The notes under the pieces were generated by a model, which saw nothing but the letters and a program-made list of their open reading frames with translations, did not search any database and was not told the DNA's origin. A stretch of 64,000 nt of DNA, taken from positions 230 to 64,229 of the forward strand of contig DLSM01000004.1 in assembly GCA_002500135.1 (NCBI GenBank), read 5' to 3'. A program made the translations under genes and the position numbers. Positions 48,840 to 56,791 of the stretch are shown here, piece after piece. The DNA comes from Christensenella sp. UBA7862 (GTDB lineage: Bacteria > Bacillota > Clostridia > Christensenellales > UBA1242). Numbering within the stretch: position 1 is the stretch's first letter; every line of letters starts with the position of its first letter.

Positions 48840-49285
48840 TAGACCTCCTCAAATTTGCCTTGTGCGTCCTGAATTTTCTTCTTTGCGGTTTCTGAAAATT
48901 TGTTTGCTTTAACTGTCAAAGCTTTTTCAAGTTTGCCATTTCCAAGAACTTTAACGCCATATTTTTCGATTTTGGAAACAATTCCTTTTTCAACAATAGC
49001 GTTAGCGTCAACAACAGAGTTTTCGTCAAATCTGTTAAGGTCGGAAACATTCACAACTGTGTAAACTTTTTTGAAGTCTGCATTTGTAAAGCCACGTCTT
49101 GGCAATTTTCTGATAAGAGGCATTTGACCGCCTTCAAATCCAACACGAACACCGCCCCCGCTTCTGGCATTTTGTCCTTTGTGACCTTTGCCGCTTGTTT
49201 TGCCAACGCCACTTCCAATGCCACGTCCAAGTCTTTTCTTTGAAAATCTTGAATTTTCAGCAGGTTTCAATGATTGAATGTTCAT
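48839..49285 (-). CDS. rplO: 50S ribosomal protein L15
   Basis: Binds 23S rRNA late in assembly. The 148-residue protein has the Gly/Arg-rich N terminus (KRLGRGIGSGVGKTSGKGHKGQ and GFEGGQMPLIRKLPRRGF) and C-terminal VLGNGKLEKALTVKANKFS. Coupled to secY through TAATG. Confidence 0.98.
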   Translation of the reverse strand: MNIQSLKPAENSRFSKKRLGRGIGSGVGKTSGKGHKGQNARSGGGVRVGFEGGQMPLIRKLPRRGFTNADFKKVYTVVNVSDLNRFDENSVVDANAIVEKGIVSKIEKYGVKVLGNGKLEKALTVKANKFSETAKKKIQDAQGKFEEV

Positions 49286-49318
49286 TTAACTTTCTCCTTT
49301 CACGAAATTTTTTGAAAT

Positions 49319-49534
49319 TTAGTCGATTTCTTCAACCTTAACCAAGTGTTTGACCTTGAAAAGGCTTCCCTTAATGCAATCGTTGTTAGGGAAAATTTTT
49401 GTTGTGCCGAGTTTTGTAAGTCCCAATGCTTCCAAGATTTTGGCTTGGCGTTTGTCAAACCCAATGACACTTCTAACATAAGTAACTTTAAGTTGTCCCA
49501 TGTTTTTTGCTTTCTTTGTGGTTTTCTTTTCCAT
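49319..49534 (-). CDS. rpmD: 50S ribosomal protein L30
   Basis: A 71-residue protein: a 12-residue basic lead (MEKKTTKKAKNM) precedes the normal core GQLKVTYVRSVIGFDKRQAKIL, EALGLTKL, and KVKHLVKVEE. GGGAG lies before the first ATG; a second ATG at residue 12 would give the classical length of about 60. Confidence 0.95.
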   Translation of the reverse strand: MEKKTTKKAKNMGQLKVTYVRSVIGFDKRQAKILEALGLTKLGTTKIFPNNDCIKGSLFKVKHLVKVEEID

Positions 49535-49552
49535 TTTCTCTTCTCCCTAGCA

Positions 49553-50218
49553 TTAAATTTCTTCTGGTGATTTGCCACGAAGTGCGGCAATTTCTTCACG
49601 TGTTCTAAGAAGTTTCAAGCCTTCAAGAGTGGCTTTAACTCCGTTGATTTTGTTGTTTGAGCCATGAGCCTTTGTAACGATATCTTTAATTCCAGCAAGT
49701 TCAACCACTGCTCTTGCACTTCCGCCGGCGATAACACCAGTTCCTTGAGGTGCTGGGAACATGTGAACATTTGATGAACCGAATTTTCCGATAACATTGT
49801 GTGGAATTGTTGTTCCAACGATAGGCACAGAAATCAAATTCTTTTTTGCAGCGGCAGTCGCTTTTTCAACTGCTTCTGGAACTTCGTTTGCCTTGCCGAT
49901 TCCAACACCAACAAGACCATTTTTATTTCCAACAACTACAAGCGCACTAAATCTAAGTGTTCTTCCGCCTTTAACAACCTTAGCAACACGTCTAACTTCA
50001 ACAAGTTTCTTATCGAATTCGCTGTCTTCCTTCTTTGGAGCAACTTTTTCTTGTTTTCTCTTGTCGAATTTCTTGTTACCTTGTTTGCGGTCTTGAGGAT
50101 TGTCAACTTTAACAGTTGATTTCTCAACTTTTGCAGGTTTCTTTGCAACAACTTCTTCTTGTGCTGTTTGTTCAACTTTTTCTTCAACAGCATTTTCTTG
50201 TAGAACTTCGTTTTCCAT
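49553..50218 (-). CDS. rpsE: 30S ribosomal protein S5 with an N-terminal extension
   Basis: S5 shapes the mRNA entry channel. The core (about residues 62-221) is complete: FDKKLVEVRRVAKVVKGGRTLRFSALVVVG (given as KLVEVRRVAKVVKGGRTLRF), GIGKANEVPEAVEKA, GSSNVHMFPAPQGTGVIAGG and LEGLKLLRT. About 60 extra residues come first, an acidic part (EEKVEQTAQEE) followed by a Lys-rich part (KKFDKRKQEKVAPKKED). I use the ATG preceded by GGAGG at 5 bases; another ATG 12 bases earlier overlaps the rplR stop (TAATG). Confidence 0.95.
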   Translation of the reverse strand: MENEVLQENAVEEKVEQTAQEEVVAKKPAKVEKSTVKVDNPQDRKQGNKKFDKRKQEKVAPKKEDSEFDKKLVEVRRVAKVVKGGRTLRFSALVVVGNKNGLVGVGIGKANEVPEAVEKATAAAKKNLISVPIVGTTIPHNVIGKFGSSNVHMFPAPQGTGVIAGGSARAVVELAGIKDIVTKAHGSNNKINGVKATLEGLKLLRTREEIAALRGKSPEEI

Positions 50219-50229
50219 ATTTTCCTCCA

Positions 50230-50598
50230 TTAGAATTCCAAACCTGCCTTTCTTGCACCTTCAGCCAGTTGCAACACTCTGCCTGTATAGAGGTATCCAC
50301 CTCTGTCAAACACCACAGTTTTGATTTTCTTTTTAAGTGCCAATTTTCCGATAAGTTCGCCAACAGCATATGCTTGTTCACTTTTTGACTTACCCTTAAT
50401 GTCGTTTGCGATTTCTTTAGACAAAGTTGAAGCACTGCAAAGAGTTTTGCCATTTTCGTCATCTATAATCTGAGCATAGATGTTTGTTGTGCTTCTGTAA
50501 ACATTAAGCCTTGGAGCAGCCTTTGTGCCAAAAATGTTTTTTCTTACTCTAAGATGTCTTTTAACTCTCTTAGCGTTTTTGTTTTCTTTATTAATCAT
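50230..50598 (-). CDS. rplR: 50S ribosomal protein L18
   Basis: Binds 5S rRNA. The 122-residue protein has KRHLRVRKNIFGTKAAPRLNVYRS, HIYAQ-equivalent NIYAQIIDDENGKTL, and VVFDRGGYLYTGRVLQLAEGARKAGLEF (given as VVFDRGGYLYTGRV and LAEGARKAGLEF). Normal length. Confidence 0.98.
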   Translation of the reverse strand: MINKENKNAKRVKRHLRVRKNIFGTKAAPRLNVYRSTTNIYAQIIDDENGKTLCSASTLSKEIANDIKGKSKSEQAYAVGELIGKLALKKKIKTVVFDRGGYLYTGRVLQLAEGARKAGLEF

Positions 50599-50616
50599 TT
50601 TTTCTCTCCACTATGC

Positions 50617-51162
50617 TTATTTCTTACCTGAAACTTTTCCGACTTTTTTGATAACGACTTCGTCGCTGTATCTGATGCCATATGCGTGATATGGTTCAAC
50701 AGGTCTAATTCCTCTTACCATAGCTGCGAATTGACCCACAGCTTCGTTTGAAATGCCTTTTACAACGATTGTTGTTGCATCTGGACATTCAAGGGTTATC
50801 CCTGCAATTTCTTGAACTTCCACAGGGTGTGAAAATCCAACATTCAAAACAACTTTATTGCCTTGTTTTTGGGCTTTGTAACCAACACCGTTTATAACAA
50901 GTGATTTAGAAAATCCATCTGAAACACCTTTAACCATGTTAGCAATCAACATTCTGTAAAGCCCGTGTTTTGCTTTGCAATCATTGGAATCATTTGGACG
51001 AGTAACAATAACTTCATTGTCCTTAACCTCCACTTTGATAAGTTTGTCAACTTCGCGTGAAAGTGTTCCAAGTTTTCCTGTAACAGTTACCAAATTGTTT
51101 GAGTCAACTTTAACCTCAACCCCGCTTGGTATGGCAACTGGCATTCTTCCTATTCTAGACAT
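50617..51162 (-). CDS. rplF: 50S ribosomal protein L6
   Basis: The 181-residue protein begins MSRIGRMPVAIPSGVEV after AAGGAGGAAAGGGAA; the frame runs 16 codons further into rpsH but without homology. It has HGLYRMLIANMVKGVSDGFSK, VGYKAQKQGNKVVLNVGFSHPV and the C-terminal RPVEPYHAYGIRYSDEVV signature. Confidence 0.98.
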   Translation of the reverse strand: MSRIGRMPVAIPSGVEVKVDSNNLVTVTGKLGTLSREVDKLIKVEVKDNEVIVTRPNDSNDCKAKHGLYRMLIANMVKGVSDGFSKSLVINGVGYKAQKQGNKVVLNVGFSHPVEVQEIAGITLECPDATTIVVKGISNEAVGQFAAMVRGIRPVEPYHAYGIRYSDEVVIKKVGKVSGKK

Positions 51163-51175
51163 TTCCCTTTCCTCC

Positions 51176-51574
51176 TTACCAAACGAAAGCCAAGACTTCG
51201 CCGCCAACATTTTGGCTTCTAGCCTCTTTATCCGTCATAATTCCTTTGTTTGTTGAAACGATTGCAATTCCCAAACCGTTAAGAACTCTTGGAATGTCGT
51301 TACATTCTGCATAAACTCTGAGTCCTGGTTTTGAAATTCTCTTAAGTCCTTGAATAACTTTTTCACCATTTGGACCATATTTCAAAACAATTTTGATTGA
51401 TTTGTAGTTGCCGTCATCAACAAGTTCATATTTTTCAATGTAACCTTCGTTAAAAAGGATTTCAGCAATAGCCTTTTTTGTCTTTGAAGCAGGAACTGTA
51501 ACTTCAGTTCTTTTAATAGTCAACGCATTTCTTATGCGAGTGAGCATATCTGCGATTGGATCTGTAACTATCAT
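51176..51574 (-). CDS. rpsH: 30S ribosomal protein S8
   Basis: Binds central 16S rRNA. The 132-residue protein has DPIADMLTRIRNALTIKR, KTKKAIAEILFNEGYI, RISKPGLRVY and GLGIAIVSTNKGIMTDKEAR, and ends GGEVLAFVW. In other bacteria S8 binds the L5 mRNA region to control the spc operon. Confidence 0.98.
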   Translation of the reverse strand: MIVTDPIADMLTRIRNALTIKRTEVTVPASKTKKAIAEILFNEGYIEKYELVDDGNYKSIKIVLKYGPNGEKVIQGLKRISKPGLRVYAECNDIPRVLNGLGIAIVSTNKGIMTDKEARSQNVGGEVLAFVW

Positions 51575-51589
51575 TTTTCTCTTTCTCCT

Positions 51590-51775
51590 TTACCAACTAG
51601 CCTTTTTAACACCAGGTATTTCGCCTTTGTAAGCCAAATTTCTAAAGCAAATTCTGCAAATTCCATACTTTTTTAGAACAGCATGTGGACGTCCACAAAT
51701 GGAACATCTTGTGTACTCTCTAGTTTTGTATTTTTGCTCTCTTTGCTGTTTGTTTATCATTGCTTTTCTTGCCAT
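51590..51775 (-). CDS. rpsN: 30S ribosomal protein S14 type Z (zinc form)
   Basis: A 61-residue short form with zinc ligands CSICGRPHAVLKKYGICRIC (C-x2-C, C-x2-C) and the C-terminal AYKGEIPGVKKASW. The short zinc form is typical of Gram-positives. Confidence 0.98.
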   Translation of the reverse strand: MARKAMINKQQREQKYKTREYTRCSICGRPHAVLKKYGICRICFRNLAYKGEIPGVKKASW

Positions 51776-51803
51776 AATTTTTTGCTTCCTTTTCCTCTAA
51801 AAA

Positions 51804-52370
51804 TTATCTCTTTGCAAAAGGCATTCCGAATCCTTGAAGGAGAGCATATGCCTCTTTGTCAGTTTTGGCAGTGGTAACAATGATAACATCCATACCTCTG
51901 ACTTTGTCGACTTTTTCATATGAAATTTCTGGGAATATAAGTTGTTCCTTAATGCCCAATGCGTAGTTTCCTCTGCCGTCAAAAGCCTTTGGATTTACGC
52001 CCTTAAAGTCCCTAACTCTTGGAAGTGCGATAGAGATAAGTCTGTCCAAAAATTCATACATTGTGTTGCCACGAAGTGTAACTTTTGCACCAATTTTTTG
52101 TCCTTCTCTCACTTTAAAGTTAGAAACTGATTTTCTTGCCAAGGTTGCTATTGCTTTTTGTCCAGTGATTTGAGTAAGTTCATCAAGTGCTAGATTAAAG
52201 CTTTTTGAGTTATCCTTAACTTCGCCAAGTCCCATGCAAACAACGATTTTCTCGAGTTTTGGGATTTCCATAACGTTTTTATATGCAAACTCTTTTTGCA
52301 ATGCAGGAGCAATGGTTGATTTGTAATAATCACGAAGTCTTGCATTATTTGTTGATTTCTTTTCTGCCAT
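51804..52370 (-). CDS. rplE: 50S ribosomal protein L5
   Basis: Binds 5S rRNA and contacts P-site tRNA. The 188-residue protein has YKSTIAPALQKEFAYKNVMEIPKLEKIVVCMG (given as LQKEFAYKNVMEIPKLEKIV), QKAIATLARKSVSNFKVREG, LRGNTMYEFLDRLI, LPRVRDFKGV and RGMDVIIVTTAKTDKEAYALL. About 8 extra polar residues at the start. Confidence 0.98.
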   Translation of the reverse strand: MAEKKSTNNARLRDYYKSTIAPALQKEFAYKNVMEIPKLEKIVVCMGLGEVKDNSKSFNLALDELTQITGQKAIATLARKSVSNFKVREGQKIGAKVTLRGNTMYEFLDRLISIALPRVRDFKGVNPKAFDGRGNYALGIKEQLIFPEISYEKVDKVRGMDVIIVTTAKTDKEAYALLQGFGMPFAKR

Positions 52371-52379
52371 TTTTTCCTC

Positions 52380-52919
52380 CTACTTCCCTGTCTTTTCAGA
52401 AGCTGGTTGCTTCTTAGTTTCTTTCTTTACAGCGGTTTTTGCTGTTGTTTTCTTTTCTGCAGTTTTTGCAGCGGTTTTCTTTGCTGCTGGCTTTTTTGCT
52501 TCTGCTTTCACAGCGTCATCTGCCTTAACTTCTGCAGTTTTAACTTTCTTTGCTGGAGCGTCAGATTTTTCAGCCTTTGCTTTTGGAGCAGCTTTCTTTG
52601 TATCAAGTGATGCTCCACATTTTTTGCAAACTCTAACCTTGTCGCCTTTAGCGTTCACGTCCATTTTAACACGAGTTGCTTTGTCGCAATTTGGGCAAAC
52701 AATCATAACATTGCTGTTGTCAATTTTGCCTTCTTTCTTGACAATTCCACCCTTGTCTTGAGCAGACTTTGGTTTGTTGTGTTTAACAATCATGTTAAGA
52801 CCTTTAACAGTCACTTTCCCTTCAGTTGGGAAACATTCAAGCACAGTGCCTTTTTTACCATTTTCTTTTCCAGTGAGAACAACAACATTGTCGCCTCTTT
52901 TAACATTCAACTTTGCCAT
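52380..52919 (-). CDS. rplX: 50S ribosomal protein L24 with a Lys/Ala-rich C-terminal tail
   Basis: Assembly initiator of the 50S subunit. The core is normal: VKRGDNVVVLTGKENGKKGTVL (KOW, residues 7-28), GLNMIVKHNKPK, GGIVKKEGKIDNSNVMIVCP, and a zinc-ribbon pair (CPNCD at about 75-79, CKKCG at about 98-102). A normal L24 ends near residue 105. Here about 73 more residues follow, composed of KAEAKK, PAAKKTAAK and KKTTAKTAVKK units, very like the tails of YajC and Pgk. As L24 sits near the tunnel exit, the tail may lie at the ribosome surface; inference. Confidence 0.96.
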   Translation of the reverse strand: MAKLNVKRGDNVVVLTGKENGKKGTVLECFPTEGKVTVKGLNMIVKHNKPKSAQDKGGIVKKEGKIDNSNVMIVCPNCDKATRVKMDVNAKGDKVRVCKKCGASLDTKKAAPKAKAEKSDAPAKKVKTAEVKADDAVKAEAKKPAAKKTAAKTAEKKTTAKTAVKKETKKQPASEKTGK

Positions 52920-52933
52920 CTATTGTTTCCTCC

Positions 52934-53302
52934 TTAAAGAACCTCAGGAGCAAGAGAAACGATTTTCATATAACCATTTTCTCTAAGTTCCCTAGCAACT
53001 GGCCCAAAAATACGTGTGCCACGTGGTTGTTTTTGGTTGTCGATAATGACTGCTGCATTGTCGTCAAATCTGATTGAAGAACCGTCATTTCTGAGGACTC
53101 CTTTGCTTGTTCTGACGATAACCGCTTTAACAACGTCACCTTTTTTAACAACACCGCCTGGTGTTGCTTTTTTGACAGAGGCAATAATCACATCTCCAAT
53201 ATTGCCACTTCTTCTGAAAGACCCGCCAAGAACTCTTATGCACATAATAACTTTTGCACCAGTGTTGTCAGCGACTTTAAGCCTTGTTTGTGGTTGAATC
53301 AT
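52934..53302 (-). CDS. rplN: 50S ribosomal protein L14
   Basis: The 122-residue protein begins MIQPQTRLKVADNTGAK and has MCIRVLGGSFRRSGNIGD, VVKAVIVRTSKGVLRNDGS, RFDDNAAVIID and TRIFGPVARELRENGYMKIVSLAPEVL (given as RIFGPVARELRENGYMKIV). Normal. Confidence 0.98.
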   Translation of the reverse strand: MIQPQTRLKVADNTGAKVIMCIRVLGGSFRRSGNIGDVIIASVKKATPGGVVKKGDVVKAVIVRTSKGVLRNDGSSIRFDDNAAVIIDNQKQPRGTRIFGPVARELRENGYMKIVSLAPEVL

Positions 53303-53320
53303 GTTCTATTTCCTCCTGTA

Positions 53321-53581
53321 TTACTTAGCTTTTTCGATTATTCTAAGAAGTCTGAAGTGAGTTGTTTTGCTTATTGGTCTTGTTTCCATAATTTCAACAG
53401 TGTCACCAATTTTGCATTCATTATTTTCATCGTGTGCTTTAAATTTCTTAGTTATCTTAACGACTTTTTTGTAAAGTGGGTGTTTTACGTTTGAAACGAC
53501 GGAAACAACGATTGTCTTATCCATCTTGTCACTAACGACAACACCTATTTTTGTTTTTCTGTTATTTCTTTTTTCTTCCAT
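53321..53581 (-). CDS. rpsQ: 30S ribosomal protein S17
   Basis: An 86-residue OB-fold protein: RKTKIGVVVSDKMDKTIVVSV, VKHPLYKKVVKITKKFKAHDE, CKIGDTVEIMETRPISKTTHFRLL (given as GDTVEIMETRPISKTTHFRL). I start at the ATG with AGGAG 8 bases upstream; a GTG three codons earlier overlaps that site. Confidence 0.97.
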   Translation of the reverse strand: MEEKRNNRKTKIGVVVSDKMDKTIVVSVVSNVKHPLYKKVVKITKKFKAHDENNECKIGDTVEIMETRPISKTTHFRLLRIIEKAK

Positions 53582-53592
53582 CTCGTTCACTC

Positions 53593-53817
53593 CTATGCCT
53601 TAACCTTTTTATCGACCTCAGCAGTCTTGCCAAGTTCTCTTTCGGTAAGAACAGTTTTGATTTTTGCAATGTCTTTTTTCAAAGAGTTCAAAAGCATTGG
53701 ATTTGCAAGGTTTCCTGTTGCATGTTGAAATCTAAGATTGAAGAGTTCAGTTTTTGTAGCGACCAATTTTGCATTAAGTTCATCGTTGGTCATGCTTCTA
53801 ATATCTTTTATTTTCAT
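53593..53817 (-). CDS. rpmC: 50S ribosomal protein L29
   Basis: A 74-residue helical hairpin protein: MKIKDIRSMTNDELNAKL, LFNLRFQHATGNLANPMLLN, KKDIAKIKTVLTERELG. It overlaps the rplP stop by one base (TAATG), so it is coupled. Confidence 0.97.
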   Translation of the reverse strand: MKIKDIRSMTNDELNAKLVATKTELFNLRFQHATGNLANPMLLNSLKKDIAKIKTVLTERELGKTAEVDKKVKA

Positions 53818-54272
53818 TAAACTGCACCACCTTCCACAATGTTTTCTTCAGTTTTAGCAGTGGATTGTTCTCTGGAGATAATCTTGGTTACGCAAGGAAG
53901 TTTGTGAGAAGCAAGTCTTAATGCTTCTTTTGCAACAGCCTCGTCAACGCCCTTAATTTCAAAGAGCACTCTGCCAGGTTTTACAACTGCAACCCAATAT
54001 TCTGGGTTTCCCTTTCCGCTACCCATACGAGTTTCGGCAGGTTTTTTAGTGATTGGCTTGTCTGGGAAAATATCAATCCACACTTTGCCACCACGTTTTG
54101 TGTATCTTGTCATAGCGATACGAGCGGCCTCAATTTGGTTGGAAGTAATCCAGCATGGTTCAGTTGATTGCAAGCCATAATCGCCATAAGCGAGTTTGTT
54201 TCCACGGGTTGCAACACCTCTCATTCTGCCACGTTGAACTTTTCTTCTTTTCACTCTTTTTGGCATTAACAT
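53817..54272 (-). CDS. rplP: 50S ribosomal protein L16
   Basis: Contacts the A-site tRNA region. The 151-residue protein starts MLMPKRVKRRKVQRGRMRG, with GDYGLQSTEPCWITSNQIEAARIA, RGGKVWIDIFPDKPITKKPAETRMGSGKG (given as KVWIDIFPDKPITKKPAET) and LRLASHKLP. The first ATG overlaps the rpsC stop (TAATG) and is 9 bases from AGGAGG, which favours it over a second ATG two codons later. Confidence 0.97.
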   Translation of the reverse strand: MLMPKRVKRRKVQRGRMRGVATRGNKLAYGDYGLQSTEPCWITSNQIEAARIAMTRYTKRGGKVWIDIFPDKPITKKPAETRMGSGKGNPEYWVAVVKPGRVLFEIKGVDEAVAKEALRLASHKLPCVTKIISREQSTAKTEENIVEGGAV

Positions 54273-54937
54273 TAGACGTTACCTCCTTTTTCAGCAGGAA
54301 CTTTCTTTGAGAAAATCTCACCGTTATACACCCAAACTTTAATTCCCAAAATTCCGAATGTTGTTTTTGCTTGTGCAAAACCGTAGTCGATGTCTGCTCT
54401 CAAAGTTTGAAGAGGAAGGCTTCCTTGGTGATATTGTTCTGTTCTAGCAATGTCTGCCCCGTCAAGACGGCCAGCGACCATAGTTTTGATACCTTTAACG
54501 CCCGCTTTCGTTGCCTTTTGCATAGCCATTTTCATAGCACGTCTGAAGTGAACACGCTTTTCAAGTTGGCTTGCAATGCTTTCAGCAATCAAAGTTGCGT
54601 CAGCATCTGGATTTTTAACTTCTTTGATGTTGATTGAGATTGAATCAGCAGAAGTCAATTTCATAATTTCTTTTTTGAGGGCTTCAACGCCAGCACCTTT
54701 TTGTCCGATAAGAACACCTGGGCGAGCGGTGTAGATAGAAACGATAACTCTTTTTGCAGTTCTTTCAATAACGATTTTTGAAATAGCGCAAGCAAAGTAT
54801 TTTTTCTTGATAAAAGTTCTTATGGTGTTATCTTCTTTAAGATACTTAGCAAAATCAGCTTTGCCAACATACCACAAGGAACTCCAGCCCTTATTGATAC
54901 CTATTCTAAGTCCGTTTGGACTAACTTTTTGTCCCAT
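54272..54937 (-). CDS. rpsC: 30S ribosomal protein S3
   Basis: Part of the mRNA entry channel. The 221-residue protein has MGQKVSPNGLRIGINKGWSS, the KH domain RPGVLIGQKGAGVEALKKE, and the C-terminal FRRAMKMAMQKATKAGVKGIK, GRLDGADIARTEQYHQGSLPL and TFGILGIKVWVYNGE. Normal. Confidence 0.98.
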   Translation of the reverse strand: MGQKVSPNGLRIGINKGWSSLWYVGKADFAKYLKEDNTIRTFIKKKYFACAISKIVIERTAKRVIVSIYTARPGVLIGQKGAGVEALKKEIMKLTSADSISINIKEVKNPDADATLIAESIASQLEKRVHFRRAMKMAMQKATKAGVKGIKTMVAGRLDGADIARTEQYHQGSLPLQTLRADIDYGFAQAKTTFGILGIKVWVYNGEIFSKKVPAEKGGNV

Positions 54938-54951
54938 ATCTATGCTCTCCC

Positions 54952-55338
54952 TTACTTAACTGTGTCCAATATAACAGTTATATTGCTTGTTCTTTTTAAG
55001 ATTTGGTCAACTCTGCCTCTGCCACGAATGTTTTGTCTTTTATAAGTTGGGCCTTGACCAGAGTAAATTTCTGCAACATAAAGGTCTTGTTTGTTAAGTC
55101 CTTTGTTGTTTTCAGCGTTTGCACCAGCAGATTCAACCACTTTGCAAATGAGATCAGCAGCCTTGTTTGGAGTATTTTTCAAAATAGCAACTGCTTCATT
55201 GTAACCCTTTCCTCTTACAAGGTCCATAACAATGTCAAGTTTTGAAGAACTAAGTCTTAAAAACTTTGTTTTTGCATATGGTCTTGTGTCACGAGTTTGG
55301 TTTATTTTTTCTGTTTTTTCTTTAATTCTCTTTGCCAT
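54952..55338 (-). CDS. rplV: 50S ribosomal protein L22
   Basis: Lines the exit tunnel. The 128-residue protein has a 15-residue basic lead (MAKRIKEKTEKINQT), then RPYAKTKFLRLSSSKLDIVMDLVRG (given as YAKTKFLRLSSSKLDIVMDL), VAILKNTPNKAADLICKVVESAGANAENN and the tunnel hairpin GQGPTYKRQNIRGRGRVDQI. Confidence 0.97.
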   Translation of the reverse strand: MAKRIKEKTEKINQTRDTRPYAKTKFLRLSSSKLDIVMDLVRGKGYNEAVAILKNTPNKAADLICKVVESAGANAENNKGLNKQDLYVAEIYSGQGPTYKRQNIRGRGRVDQILKRTSNITVILDTVK

Positions 55339-55349
55339 TTCCCTTCTCC

Positions 55350-55625
55350 TTATTTGCCCTTAGCCTTGTCTGCGCCGTGGCCTCTAAAAGTTCTGGTTGG
55401 AGCAAATTCGCCAAGTTTATGTCCAACCATTTCGGCTGTGCAGTAAACTGGAATGTGCTTCTTTCCATTGTGAACAGCGATTGTGTGTCCAACGAAGTCT
55501 GGATAAATGACAGATGCTCTTGACCAAGTTTTCACAGGTTTCTTTGTGTTAGACTCGTTCATTTCTTTGATGCGATTGAACAATCTTTGTTCAACGTATG
55601 GTTTTTTCTTTAATGATCTACTCAT
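55350..55625 (-). CDS. rpsS: 30S ribosomal protein S19
   Basis: The 91-residue protein begins MSRSLKKKPYVEQRLFNRI and has KKPVKTWSRASVIYPDFVGHTIAVHNGKKHIPVY (given as KTWSRASVIYPDFVGHTIAV) and KLGEFAPTRTFRGHG. Normal. Confidence 0.98.
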   Translation of the reverse strand: MSRSLKKKPYVEQRLFNRIKEMNESNTKKPVKTWSRASVIYPDFVGHTIAVHNGKKHIPVYCTAEMVGHKLGEFAPTRTFRGHGADKAKGK

Positions 55626-55645
55626 CTTTCATAACTCCTCGTAGT

Positions 55646-56470
55646 TTACGACCTACTTATAATAAATTTGTTCGTGCTTTTTTTCTTGTTTCTTGTCTTA
55701 TATCCAAGAGCAGGTTTGCCCCATGGTGTAACTGGGCTTGGTCTTCCGATTGGGGACTTACCTTCACCACCACCGTGTGGGTGATCGCATGGGTTCATAA
55801 CAACACCACGAACAGTTGGTCTAACACCCATATGTCTTTTTCTTCCAGCCTTGCCGATAGAGATGATTTCGTGGTCAACATTTCCCACTTGTCCAAGAGT
55901 AGCTCTGCACTCTGCTGGAACCATTCTCATTTCGCCACTTGGCATTTTAAGAGTTGCATACTTGCCTTCTTTTGCCATAAGTCTTGCAGAAATTCCTGCA
56001 CTTCTAGCAATAACCGCACCTTGGTTTGGTCTAAGTTCAACGTTATGCACAACGCTACCAACTGGAATGTTTTTAAGAGGCATACAGTTTCCGACTTTTA
56101 CTTCAACTTCAACACCGCTCATAACCTTGTCACCCACGTTGAGTCCGACAGGAGCCAAGATGTATGATTTTGCGCCATCTGCATAGTGCAAAAGTGCAAT
56201 GTTTGCAGTTCTATTTGGATCGTATTCAAGTGCTTCAACTTTTGCTGGAACATTGTCGTGATTACGTCTAAATTCAATAATTCTATATTTTTGTCTGTTT
56301 CCACCACCATGATGTCTAACGGTGATTTTGCCTTGCGCGTTTCTTCCAGCGTGTTTATTTTTAACAGCGAGAAGAGATTTTTCAGGTTTCTTTTTTGTAA
56401 GGTCCGAAAAATCGGCAGTGGTCAAAAATCTTTGTGATGGTGTGGTTGGATTGTGTCTTTTAATTGCCAT
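55646..56470 (-). CDS. rplB: 50S ribosomal protein L2
   Basis: Near the peptidyl-transferase centre. The 274-residue protein has KKPEKSLLAVKNKHAGRNAQGKITVRHHGGGN (given as KHAGRNAQGKITVRHHGGGN), YDPNRTANIALLHYADG, GNCMPLKNIPVGSVVHNVEL, and the C-terminal RGVVMNPCDHPHGGGEGKSP. Normal. Confidence 0.98.
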   Translation of the reverse strand: MAIKRHNPTTPSQRFLTTADFSDLTKKKPEKSLLAVKNKHAGRNAQGKITVRHHGGGNRQKYRIIEFRRNHDNVPAKVEALEYDPNRTANIALLHYADGAKSYILAPVGLNVGDKVMSGVEVEVKVGNCMPLKNIPVGSVVHNVELRPNQGAVIARSAGISARLMAKEGKYATLKMPSGEMRMVPAECRATLGQVGNVDHEIISIGKAGRKRHMGVRPTVRGVVMNPCDHPHGGGEGKSPIGRPSPVTPWGKPALGYKTRNKKKSTNKFIISRS

Positions 56471-56488
56471 TTTATCTTTCTCCTACCC

Positions 56489-56791
56489 TTAATTTAAACT
56501 CTCAAAGAACTCAATAGGTTTGCTTTCTTTGGTGAGCCAAACAATTGCCTTTTTGTAATCACTTGTTTTGCCAACGCTTCTGCCTTGTTTGGTGTTTTGA
56601 GTTTTAACTTTTCCCTTGACAATAAGGGTGTTCACTTGTTTAACCTTAACTTTGAAGATTTCTTCAACCGCTTGTCTAATTTGAACTTTATTTGCGTTTA
56701 GGTCAACAATAAATGTGTATTTCTTGTCGGAAATTGTTGCATAACTCTTTTCCGAAAGAAGTGGCTTTTTGATAATGTCATATGCGTTCAT
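56489..56791 (-). CDS. rplW: 50S ribosomal protein L23
   Basis: Docking site for trigger factor and SRP at the tunnel exit. The 100-residue protein has DIIKKPLLSEKSYATISDKKYTFIVDLNANK (given as IIKKPLLSEKSYA and YTFIVDLNANKVQIRQAVE) and VNTLIVKGKVKTQNTKQGRSVG. Its start overlaps the rplD stop by 4 bases (ATGA). Confidence 0.98.
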   Translation of the reverse strand: MNAYDIIKKPLLSEKSYATISDKKYTFIVDLNANKVQIRQAVEEIFKVKVKQVNTLIVKGKVKTQNTKQGRSVGKTSDYKKAIVWLTKESKPIEFFESLN

